From an uncultured bacterium (lineage in GTDB: Bacteria > Hydrogenedentota > Hydrogenedentia > Hydrogenedentales > JAEUWI01), in assembly GCA_937895305.1 (NCBI GenBank), contig CALAXS010000094.1, forward strand, positions 1 through 5,894: a DNA stretch of 5,894 bases. The letters are read 5' to 3'. The notes under the pieces were generated by a model, which saw only the letters and a list, made by a program, of their open reading frames with translations, had not been told where the DNA came from and ran no database searches. The position numbers were made by a program, and so were the translations under genes. This document shows, piece after piece, positions 1-5,894 of the stretch. Each line of letters opens with the position of its first letter. Positions within the stretch are counted from its first letter, which is position 1.

Positions 1-3000
1 TTTGTAGGTAATCCTTACAAGAGCATCATACTTTTCATTATTACTTTTGCGTTTATCTTGAATATACCGAATAATTTCTCGAGCCAGGCCTTCACGACGT
101 AGCTCGTCGGTGATTTCGGTGGAGACGACCACGACCATGTTTTTGCCTTGGGCAGCAGCGAAGCCTTCTTTCGCACTGAGGCGGATTTCGACGTCTTCGC
201 TGGTGAGTTCGATGGGGGTGCCTTCGAGATCGATCTTGATGGTGCCGTCTTGCAAGTCATTGAAGAAGGTGGCGCCGTCGCCTTTGTTGAGGGCCTGCCC
301 GATGAGCTTGACCTGTTTACCAAACTTGGGGCCGAGGACTTTGAAGTTGGGCTTGACCACGTAGGACACATAGTCTTCGGGGTTGGAACAGAACTCGACT
401 TCTTTGATATTGAGTTCTTCCTTGATGAGATCGAGGTGTTGCATCAAGCCGCTCTGGACGGTTTCATCGCTCAAAACGATTTCGCATTTACCGAGGGGCT
501 GGCGCACTTTGATGTTTTCGGTACGGCGTGCGCTGAGACCGAGGGTCACCGCTTCGCGAATTGCGGCCATCTGGGTGAGGAGAGTCTGGTCTATGGAGGC
601 TGCATCCGCATCGGGGTAGTTAGTGAGGTGTACACTTTCTGCGGCGCCGGGCAGTGCTGCGGCGAGGTTGCGCCAGGTAATTTCGCTGAAGAAGGGCACA
701 AAGGGCGCAGCAAGACGGGAGAGTCGTAACAGACACTCATAGAGGGTCCAGTAGGCGTCGGACTTGTCCTGGGTCCATTCACTGGCCCAGAAGCGTGCGC
801 GACTGCGGCGCACGTACCAGTTGGAGAGGCTGTCGAGATAACTCAGCAGGGCGCGGGCGGCGTTGTAGGAGTCGTATTTTTCCATGGCCTCGCGGATGCT
901 CAGTGCCGTCTGGTCTAGATCATTCAGGATCCAGCGGTCCAGTTCGGCGCGGTCGTCGCAGGGGACATAGTTGGCCGGGCCTTCGGTGCCTGCTTCGGGG
1001 GGCGTGCTGCCTGCGGCGGCCATCTCTGCGAGGAGTCCGGCAGGCGCGTTGGAGGGTGTAAAGCCGTCGAGGTTGGCGTAGATAACGAAGAAGGACCAGA
1101 CGTTGTACCAGCGGATAAGGAGTTCGCGTTGGCATTCTTCCACGATCTTCTCGGAAAGACGGCTGCTGTTGGTGGGTGGATTCTTTGCGATGAAGGACCA
1201 GCGGAGGGCGTCGGCACTGAATTTTTCGAAAAGGAGTGCAGGTTCGCTGTAGTTCTTCAGGCGTTTGGAAAGCTTAAGGCCGTCTTCGCCGAGGATGTGG
1301 CCGAGGCAGATACAGTTTTTGAATGGGTGAGGCCAGCCATGGCCGGTCTTGCCGTGCACGATGGTGCTGATGGCGGTGAGAGCGTAGAACCAGCCACGGG
1401 TCTGGTCAATGGCTTCACTGATGAAATCGGCGGGGAAGCGGTCGTCGAATTTTTTGTCGCTGCCTTCGAGGTGGGGGTAGCCCCATTGTGCGAAGGGCAT
1501 GCAGCCTGCGTCGAACCACACGTCAATCACTTCGGTGACCCGGCGCATACGGGCGGTGGGGTCCATGGGGCTTTGGAAGGTGACCGCGTCGATGTAGGGT
1601 TTGTGTACCTTGAGGTGATCGCTCAGTTCGGGATTCTCGGCCTTGGCCTGTTCCCAGACTTCGGTACCTTCGAGGCCGGGCTTGGCGAGGAGTTCTTCGT
1701 AGGCGCAGATGCATTCGAGGTGGCCTGTCTTTTCACAGACCCACACGGGCAGGGGCGTGCCCCAGTAGCGTTCGCGGGAGAGTGCCCAGTCCACATTGTT
1801 TTCCAGGAATTTACCGAAGCGTCCGTCGCGGATGTGTTCGGGCTGCCAGGACATTACTTTGTTGTTGTTGACCAGGTCGTCTTTGAAGTCGGAGGTCTTG
1901 ATAAACCAGCTCTTGCGTGCGTATTGAATGAGGGGGTCTTTGTCGGCACGGGGGCAGAAGGGATAGGAGTGACGGTATTGTTCGTGCTTGAAGAGGACGC
2001 CCTGCTCTTTCATGAGGCGGATGATGGCTTTGTCTGCGCTTTTGCAGAATTGTCCGGCAATGGGGGCCTGGTCGTAGGGGTCCAGATCGGTAACGCGTTC
2101 ATCGAAGGTGCCGTTGGGCTTTACGAAGCAGAGGAAGCCGATGTGATTTTCCTTGCAGATGCGGTAGTCGTCTTCACCGAAGGCCGGGGCGAGGTGGACA
2201 ATGCCAGTACCGGTTTCCAGGTCCACGAAATCACCCGCAATAACCATCCAGTGCTTTTCAGAACTGGTCTCGCCTTCCATGTGTACGGGGTCGTCGTATT
2301 GGAAGATGGGGTCGTAGCCGAGGCCGACGAGGTCACTGCCACTTAGGGTACGGATAATCTCGGCATCTTCACCGAAGTTACTGGCAACGAGGGGCTGTGC
2401 GACGATGAGGGTTTCGTCGCCCTGGTCGCCACTGTGTTTTACGAAGGCGTAATCGATTTCTGCGCCTACTGCTGCTGCGCAGTTGCTGGAGAGGGTCCAG
2501 GGGGTGGTGGTCCAAACGAGAAAGGAGGCGTTGCCTTCGATGCCGAGTGTGGCTTTGCTTTCGTCGTTGAGACGTAGACGCACGGTGATGGCGGGATCAT
2601 CCGTGTCGCGGTAGCCCTCCCCCACTTCACCAGCGGAGAGGGCGGTACCGCCTTGTGCCCACCACCAGACGACCTTGTGACCCTGGTAGAGGAGGCCGCG
2701 TTCGAAGAGTTGCTTCAAAGCCCACCAGACGGATTCAACGTAGCTTTGGTGGAAGGTGACGTAGGCCTCGTCGAGGTCTACCCAGAAACCGATGCGGTCG
2801 GTGAGGTCTTCCCATTCTTTTTTGTAGCGGAATACGGATTCGATGCAGGTACGGTTGAATTTCTCTACGCCGAATTCTTCGATGGCTTCTTTACCGCCGT
2901 CGATGATGCCGAGTTCTTTGCAGACTTCGATTTCCACGGGGAGGCCGTGGGTATCCCATCCGGCTTTGCGTTCGCAGTAGTGACCTGTCATGGTCTTGTA

Positions 3001-3222
3001 GCGGGGGAAAATATCTTTAATGGTCCGGGTGAGACAGTGGCCGGGATGGGGCATGCCGTTGGCGGTAGGGGGGCCTTCGTAGAATACGAATTTCTCTGCG
3101 CCCTGCCGTTGTTCCAGACTTTTGTGGTAGGTCTGTTCTTCTTTCCAATACCGGATGGTCTCTTTTTCCGCTTCAGAGAAATTGAAGGGGGAGGGTACTG
3201 GTTCGAATGGATTGGTGCTCAT
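1..3222 (-). CDS. ileS: Isoleucyl-tRNA synthetase, type 2 (eukaryote-like) class I enzyme, 3' end cut by window edge
   Basis: This enzyme charges tRNA-Ile with isoleucine using ATP, in the cytoplasm. Hand translation from ATG at 3222 gives 1074 codons with no stop and no frameshift down to base 1. The HIGH-type motif is HPGH (59-62), after GPPTANG. GWDTHGLPVE follows at 88-97. The CP1 editing domain shows WTTTPWTL (237-244) and GTGIVHLAPAFGEDDY (338-353), so post-transfer editing should be active. The catalytic core continues with WALSRERYWGTP (about 479-490), DVWFDAGCMPFAQ (567-579) and DQTRGWFYAL (606-615). The KMSKS-type loop is KLSKR (650-654). The anticodon-binding helical domain starts near LDRWIL (761-766). 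MPFAQ and DQTRGWF identify the type 2 clade, not the E. coli type, which has DSGSTH. Type 2 enzymes are generally poorly inhibited by mupirocin. The usual length is about 1030-1100, so only tens of residues are missing. Both Cys pairs common in relatives are absent, and the last 25 codons are AT-rich. The start is supported by AGGA eight bases upstream. Confidence 0.97.
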   Translation of the reverse strand, partial: MSTNPFEPVPSPFNFSEAEKETIRYWKEEQTYHKSLEQRQGAEKFVFYEGPPTANGMPHPGHCLTRTIKDIFPRYKTMTGHYCERKAGWDTHGLPVEIEVCKELGIIDGGKEAIEEFGVEKFNRTCIESVFRYKKEWEDLTDRIGFWVDLDEAYVTFHQSYVESVWWALKQLFERGLLYQGHKVVWWWAQGGTALSAGEVGEGYRDTDDPAITVRLRLNDESKATLGIEGNASFLVWTTTPWTLSSNCAAAVGAEIDYAFVKHSGDQGDETLIVAQPLVASNFGEDAEIIRTLSGSDLVGLGYDPIFQYDDPVHMEGETSSEKHWMVIAGDFVDLETGTGIVHLAPAFGEDDYRICKENHIGFLCFVKPNGTFDERVTDLDPYDQAPIAGQFCKSADKAIIRLMKEQGVLFKHEQYRHSYPFCPRADKDPLIQYARKSWFIKTSDFKDDLVNNNKVMSWQPEHIRDGRFGKFLENNVDWALSRERYWGTPLPVWVCEKTGHLECICAYEELLAKPGLEGTEVWEQAKAENPELSDHLKVHKPYIDAVTFQSPMDPTARMRRVTEVIDVWFDAGCMPFAQWGYPHLEGSDKKFDDRFPADFISEAIDQTRGWFYALTAISTIVHGKTGHGWPHPFKNCICLGHILGEDGLKLSKRLKNYSEPALLFEKFSADALRWSFIAKNPPTNSSRLSEKIVEECQRELLIRWYNVWSFFVIYANLDGFTPSNAPAGLLAEMAAAGSTPPEAGTEGPANYVPCDDRAELDRWILNDLDQTALSIREAMEKYDSYNAARALLSYLDSLSNWYVRRSRARFWASEWTQDKSDAYWTLYECLLRLSRLAAPFVPFFSEITWRNLAAALPGAAESVHLTNYPDADAASIDQTLLTQMAAIREAVTLGLSARRTENIKVRQPLGKCEIVLSDETVQSGLMQHLDLIKEELNIKEVEFCSNPEDYVSYVVKPNFKVLGPKFGKQVKLIGQALNKGDGATFFNDLQDGTIKIDLEGTPIELTSEDVEIRLSAKEGFAAAQGKNMVVVVSTEITDELRREGLAREIIRYIQDKRKSNNEKYDALVRITYK

Positions 3223-3348
3223 GATGGGGTTCCTGCGTAGGTATTGAACGCATATTGTCTGGGTACACCACACCTAATGCGGGTGCTCGGAAGGGGAATA
3301 TGATCGCCTTTTCAGGGGGTGCGGTGCAAGTTTCCGCCACTTTTGCGT
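3223..3348. other. Intergenic leader between the kinase gene and ileS
   Basis: This 126-base gap holds the 5' region of ileS. I see no T-box sequence (no TGGxACCGCG-like stretch) and no coding sequence. A possible minus-strand -35 (TTGCAC, near 3323-3328) has only weak -10 partners (GATCAT or CATATT, at poor match or spacing). A short hairpin at 3319-3340 is not followed by a U-run on the minus strand. The gap is larger than usual within a tight operon, and ileS codon use differs strongly from that of the kinase. An independent ileS promoter here is therefore plausible, but it is inferred and not seen. Confidence 0.4.
3231..3234 (-). promoter_or_regulatory. Ribosome binding site of ileS
   Basis: AGGA on the minus strand lies eight bases before the ATG at 3222-3220. 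It supports this ATG as the ileS start. The protein from here (MSTNPFEPVPSPFNFSEAE) has the expected short N-terminal lead before the IleRS body. Confidence 0.7.
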
Positions 3349-5802
3349 CTAATTATCGCCGTTGGGGCGGTCCCTGGTAATGCCCTTCACGGTCTTCTTC
3401 AGGGTGTCGCGGGTGTAGGGTTTTTGGAGAAACGCTGAAATGCCCAGGTCTTGAATGGCATCGTCAACAACAGCATCCGCATAGCCACTGGACAAGATCG
3501 TGCGGAGTTCCGGATCGATTTTGCGCAATTCCCGATGGGCTTCCAGCCCCCCCATGCGGGGCATGGTGACATCAATGAGGGCTACAACAATGGAGCTCTG
3601 GTGCTTTTTAAAGAGTTCAATGGCTTCTATACCGTCATGGGCGGTGCATACACTGAATCCAAAGTCGCGCAGCATCTGGGATGTGATATCCAATATGGCC
3701 TGTTCATCGTCGACGAGGAGGACCACCCCGGAGCCGTGCCAGACTTCATCGTCGTTTTCGGCAGGATCTATTGCATGGGGTGGTGACATCTCTGGCTTGA
3801 ACAGGAGGGTAAAGGTGCTTCCCTGACCTTGTGCACTTTCTACTGCGATGGCCGCCTGGTGTGAATGAATGATGCCCAGTACTGCGGAGAGGCCCAGGCC
3901 ACGGCCTGTAAACTTGGTGGTGTAAAAGGGTTCATAGATAGCCTGTAGCGTTTTGGGTGCCATGCCGCAGCCGGTATCATTGATACTCATGTATACATAA
4001 TCCCCCTGGCTTGGGGTATTTTCAAAGTTCATCTGTTTCAGTTCTTTGTCGGAAAAATATTTGCATCCGGTGGTGAGTGTTATTTCACCGGGTTCCTCAC
4101 CATAGGCCTCGGAGGCGTTGATAATGAGGTTCATGATCACCTGGCGCAGCTGGGTGCTATCGCCCTGAATGAGGGGTACTTTTCCCTTGCACACTTGTTT
4201 TAAGGTGACTTTTTTGGATATGGAAGCATCCAGAAGTTGGGACAGGTCTTTCGTGAGGCTGTTCAGTGCAACAGGTTCTATGACGAATCTTCCTTTACCG
4301 GAATAGGCCAGCATCTGTTGGCAAAGGTCTGCGGCTCGTTTACTGGTGGTCACGATAATGTCCAGATTTTTCTGGACATCCTGATTTTCTTTCAGGCGCG
4401 CCATGGCCAGTTCGCTATTGCCCAGAATGGAGGTGAGAAAGTTGTTAAAGTCGTGGGCAATGCCCCCGGCAAGGACGCCGAGGCTTTCCAGTTTCTGGGC
4501 ATGTTGTACGCCCAGCTCAAGTTTACGGAGCCGTTCTTCTTCGTTTTTGCGGTCTGTAATATTGATTCGCGTAGCCACGATGCGTGTTGCGGTACCGTCA
4601 TCACCTGTGGCGGTCGCCCGTGCATTGACCTGGACCCAGCGCAATGCTCCACTGGAAGAAAATTCCTGAAATTCGATGGGGGCGCCTTCAATTTTCCCAT
4701 CAATGATATCTTTCAGTTTATTTTCAGTGGTCTCTTTGTGGTCTGGATGAATCAGGGGTGTCCAGGCCGCACGTGGATCATCGATGGTTTCGACAATCAT
4801 AGCTTTGCTTTCTTCGGAGTATTCCTGGACCCGTGCCCGATCCAGAATCAAATCCCAGTCCCATACGGTCATGCCGGAGGCTCTAAGGGCGAGCTCCAGA
4901 CGTTCTTCACTTTTCTTGAGAAGGTATTCCCCGATTTTCCGGTCGTGAATGTCGATGACTACACCAATAATACGAACGGGAATATTTTTCTCGTTGAGCA
5001 CCGGGGCGGTATGGAGGAGAACCCAACGGTATCCGCCATCGGGCAAGAGCACGCGCAATTCCAATCCACTCAATACATTTTCTGTGGGGTTTTCAATTCG
5101 TTCGAGTATGCGTGGGCGATCGTCGGGGTAAATAAAGTCGTAGGCATTCTCTACATTGAATTCGGTCGTATCGGGATCCAGGCCACAGATACGGTAGCAG
5201 GTATCGGATGCTACCAGTTGACCCGCTTCCAAATCAGACACCCATATCCCAAAGTTGGCCACTTCCTGGGCCTTGAGGATATTTTCTTCCAGGGTATTGA
5301 CGAAGATCTGGTGCTGCTTGATGTCGGTGGTATCCTGGGCTGTTCCGACAATACAGGGGTGTCCGTTTCGGGAAATATACCGGGCGCGAACACGGTGCCA
5401 GCGCTCTTTTCCATGGCCAGGTTGGATGCGGTATTCCAGGTCGACTTCTTCGCGCTCTTTATTGATCATAGCGTAGTAGTTTTTTGCTACGTGTGATCGA
5501 TCTGATTTCTGAACCAGATGTAACCATTCGGTGAGGGTGGGCAGTGGGCCGTCCGGGGGTAGCCCCATAAGTCGCTTGAGCTCTGGACTTCCGTAGAAAA
5601 TGTGTTTGGTGATGTCGTAGATCCAGGTACCTGTTTCGCCGATACTTTCACACAAGTCGGTGTGGTGCTCGTCTGCGAGGTGGGGGGGGATTGGGTTAGT
5701 TCCAACCGAACTTTTTTTCATTCCCGCGATGTAGTGGTATAGCACTGCCCCCAATGCTATACCAAGTACGATACCTGCAAGGCCTGTAAGTAGTAGATTC
5801 AC
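3349..5802 (-). CDS. Membrane-anchored triple-PAS hybrid sensor histidine kinase with C-terminal receiver domain
   Basis: This 817-residue sensor kinase autophosphorylates a histidine and probably passes the phosphate to its own receiver. Residues 1-27 form one hydrophobic helix followed by KK, with no periplasmic sensor domain. Three PAS/PAC domains lie at about 48-160, 178-290 and 303-420, with PAC-type ends such as GTAQDTTDIK and ATRINITDRK. The HisKA H-box is GGIAHDFNN, with the phospho-acceptor H450. The ATPase follows with N-box N558-N562, G1 DTGCGM (609-614), F-box YEPFYTTK (623-630) and G2 GRGLGLS (633-639). The receiver (about 692-808) has acidic D698/D699, phospho-acceptor D744, S771 or S772, and K794 in QKPY, so every key residue is present. 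HDFNN and the FTGRGLGLSAVLGI layout resemble the HPK4 family. There is no HPt or output domain, so a separate partner is expected. Start: GTG at 5802 has AGGA seven bases upstream, and an in-frame TAG at 5814-5812 excludes anything longer. Met28 would lose the anchor. The ligand is unknown. Confidence 0.95.
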   Translation of the reverse strand: MNLLLTGLAGIVLGIALGAVLYHYIAGMKKSSVGTNPIPPHLADEHHTDLCESIGETGTWIYDITKHIFYGSPELKRLMGLPPDGPLPTLTEWLHLVQKSDRSHVAKNYYAMINKEREEVDLEYRIQPGHGKERWHRVRARYISRNGHPCIVGTAQDTTDIKQHQIFVNTLEENILKAQEVANFGIWVSDLEAGQLVASDTCYRICGLDPDTTEFNVENAYDFIYPDDRPRILERIENPTENVLSGLELRVLLPDGGYRWVLLHTAPVLNEKNIPVRIIGVVIDIHDRKIGEYLLKKSEERLELALRASGMTVWDWDLILDRARVQEYSEESKAMIVETIDDPRAAWTPLIHPDHKETTENKLKDIIDGKIEGAPIEFQEFSSSGALRWVQVNARATATGDDGTATRIVATRINITDRKNEEERLRKLELGVQHAQKLESLGVLAGGIAHDFNNFLTSILGNSELAMARLKENQDVQKNLDIIVTTSKRAADLCQQMLAYSGKGRFVIEPVALNSLTKDLSQLLDASISKKVTLKQVCKGKVPLIQGDSTQLRQVIMNLIINASEAYGEEPGEITLTTGCKYFSDKELKQMNFENTPSQGDYVYMSINDTGCGMAPKTLQAIYEPFYTTKFTGRGLGLSAVLGIIHSHQAAIAVESAQGQGSTFTLLFKPEMSPPHAIDPAENDDEVWHGSGVVLLVDDEQAILDITSQMLRDFGFSVCTAHDGIEAIELFKKHQSSIVVALIDVTMPRMGGLEAHRELRKIDPELRTILSSGYADAVVDDAIQDLGISAFLQKPYTRDTLKKTVKGITRDRPNGDN

Positions 5803-5846
5803 TTCGCCATCCTAGTGTAATTAGTGTGCTGAATCAAGGAATGATT
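5803..5846. other. Short gap between the FGE-like gene and the kinase gene
   Basis: These 44 bases hold the kinase ribosome binding site and an AT-rich stretch (CACTAATTACACT on the minus strand). There is no U-run terminator and no clear promoter. The spacing suggests that the two genes share a transcript. Confidence 0.4.
5810..5813 (-). promoter_or_regulatory. Ribosome binding site deciding the GTG start of the kinase
   Basis: AGGA on the minus strand lies seven bases before the GTG at 5802-5800. An in-frame TAG four codons upstream (5814-5812) means GTG is the first usable start. The ATG that overlaps this site (5810-5808) is in another frame and reads only Met-Ala-Lys-stop, ending in a 4-base GTGA overlap with the kinase start. 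Confidence 0.7.
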
Positions 5847-5894
5847 TCAGGATTTCCGGGGGCGACTGATGGGCAGGACACAACGGAAGCCGAC
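5847..5894 (-). CDS. C-terminal end of a probable FGE-sulfatase (SUMF1-type) domain protein, 5' part outside window
   Basis: The minus strand from the right edge reads VGFRCVLPISRPRKS and then TGA at 5849-5847. GFRCV near a C-terminus is the typical end of formylglycine-generating-enzyme-like (SUMF1/FGE-sulfatase) domains, where the strand ending in GFRC closes the fold. In true FGE this Cys is structural and is not one of the catalytic pair. Many bacterial proteins with this domain are not sulfatase-activating enzymes, and some are fused to kinases or other signalling domains, so the exact role cannot be stated. The stop lies 44 bases before the kinase GTG with no terminator between, so co-transcription is plausible. 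Only 15 residues are visible, so the family call rests on one short motif and the correct in-frame stop. Confidence 0.5.
   Translation of the reverse strand, partial: VGFRCVLPISRPRKS

Noticed and set aside
1..371. Short minus-strand frame at 15-371 encoding a Ser/Pro/Lys-rich peptide
   Set aside because: It is an out-of-frame reading of ileS. The true frame continues to base 1 with conserved IleRS sequence.
1129..2346. 405-codon plus-strand open frame, with others at 148-729 and 2653-3240
   Set aside because: They lie entirely antisense to ileS. They are rich in Val, Phe, Gly, Glu and Asp, as expected from reading C-ending codons backward, and show no recognisable domain. The opposite strand is unmistakable IleRS.
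3319..3340. Hairpin GTGCGG...CCGCCAC followed by TTTT on the plus strand, as a terminator
   Set aside because: The stem is only about six pairs with a bulge. The T-run is on the plus strand, where no gene ends. On the minus strand, where the kinase ends, no U-run follows.
3223..3348. T-box riboswitch upstream of ileS
   Set aside because: No T-box consensus is present, and the gap of 126 bases is short for one, with no terminator/antiterminator pair.
4237..5496. 419-codon plus-strand open frame
   Set aside because: It is antisense to the PAS and HisKA coding part of the kinase, has no domain signature, and the minus strand has every kinase motif in order.
5829..5850. Imperfect inverted repeat CTGAATCA/TGATTTCAG over the FGE-like stop codon
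   Set aside because: It is a weak AT-rich stem with a bulge and no following U-run in the direction of transcription. It is too weak to call a terminator or operator.

Overview
The window carries three genes, all read from the minus strand. In order of transcription they are the last 15 codons of a probable formylglycine-generating-enzyme-like (FGE-sulfatase / SUMF1 domain) protein at the right edge, a complete 817-residue membrane-anchored multi-PAS hybrid histidine kinase, and a nearly complete isoleucyl-tRNA synthetase (ileS) that runs off the left edge without a stop codon. Nothing on the plus strand looks like a real gene. The long plus-strand open frames are antisense shadows of ileS and of the kinase.

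Layout: 5847-5894 is the 3' end of the FGE-like gene. A 44-base gap holds the kinase ribosome binding site. The kinase occupies 5802-3349 and starts with GTG. A 126-base gap follows (3348-3223), with a ribosome binding site but no convincing terminator, T-box or promoter. ileS runs from 3222 to base 1, giving 1074 codons with its C-terminal end missing. No tRNA, rRNA, mobile element, CRISPR array or long repeat was seen.

Organism: certainly a bacterium, with moderate GC. The IleRS is of the eukaryote-like (type 2) class, with the active-site-region sequences DVWFDAGCMPFAQ and DQTRGWFYAL. The combination with an FGE-domain protein and an HPK4-like PAS hybrid kinase is common in the Planctomycetes-Verrucomicrobia-Lentisphaerae group and neighbouring candidate phyla. 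That placement is a low-confidence guess from memory of the families, not from a search.

The genes do not form an obvious pathway. ileS is a housekeeping gene with strong C-ending codon preference (ATC, TTC, GAC, AAC, CTC, GGC). The kinase uses far more mixed codons and is an orphan sensor whose partner is not in the window. The FGE-like gene and the kinase may be co-transcribed, because only 44 bases separate them. The most notable oddities are an abrupt composition and codon-use break in the last 75 bases of ileS, loss of both usual Cys pairs in the IleRS, and a C8 tract plus an A7 tract just after the kinase membrane anchor. I see no clearly new system here.
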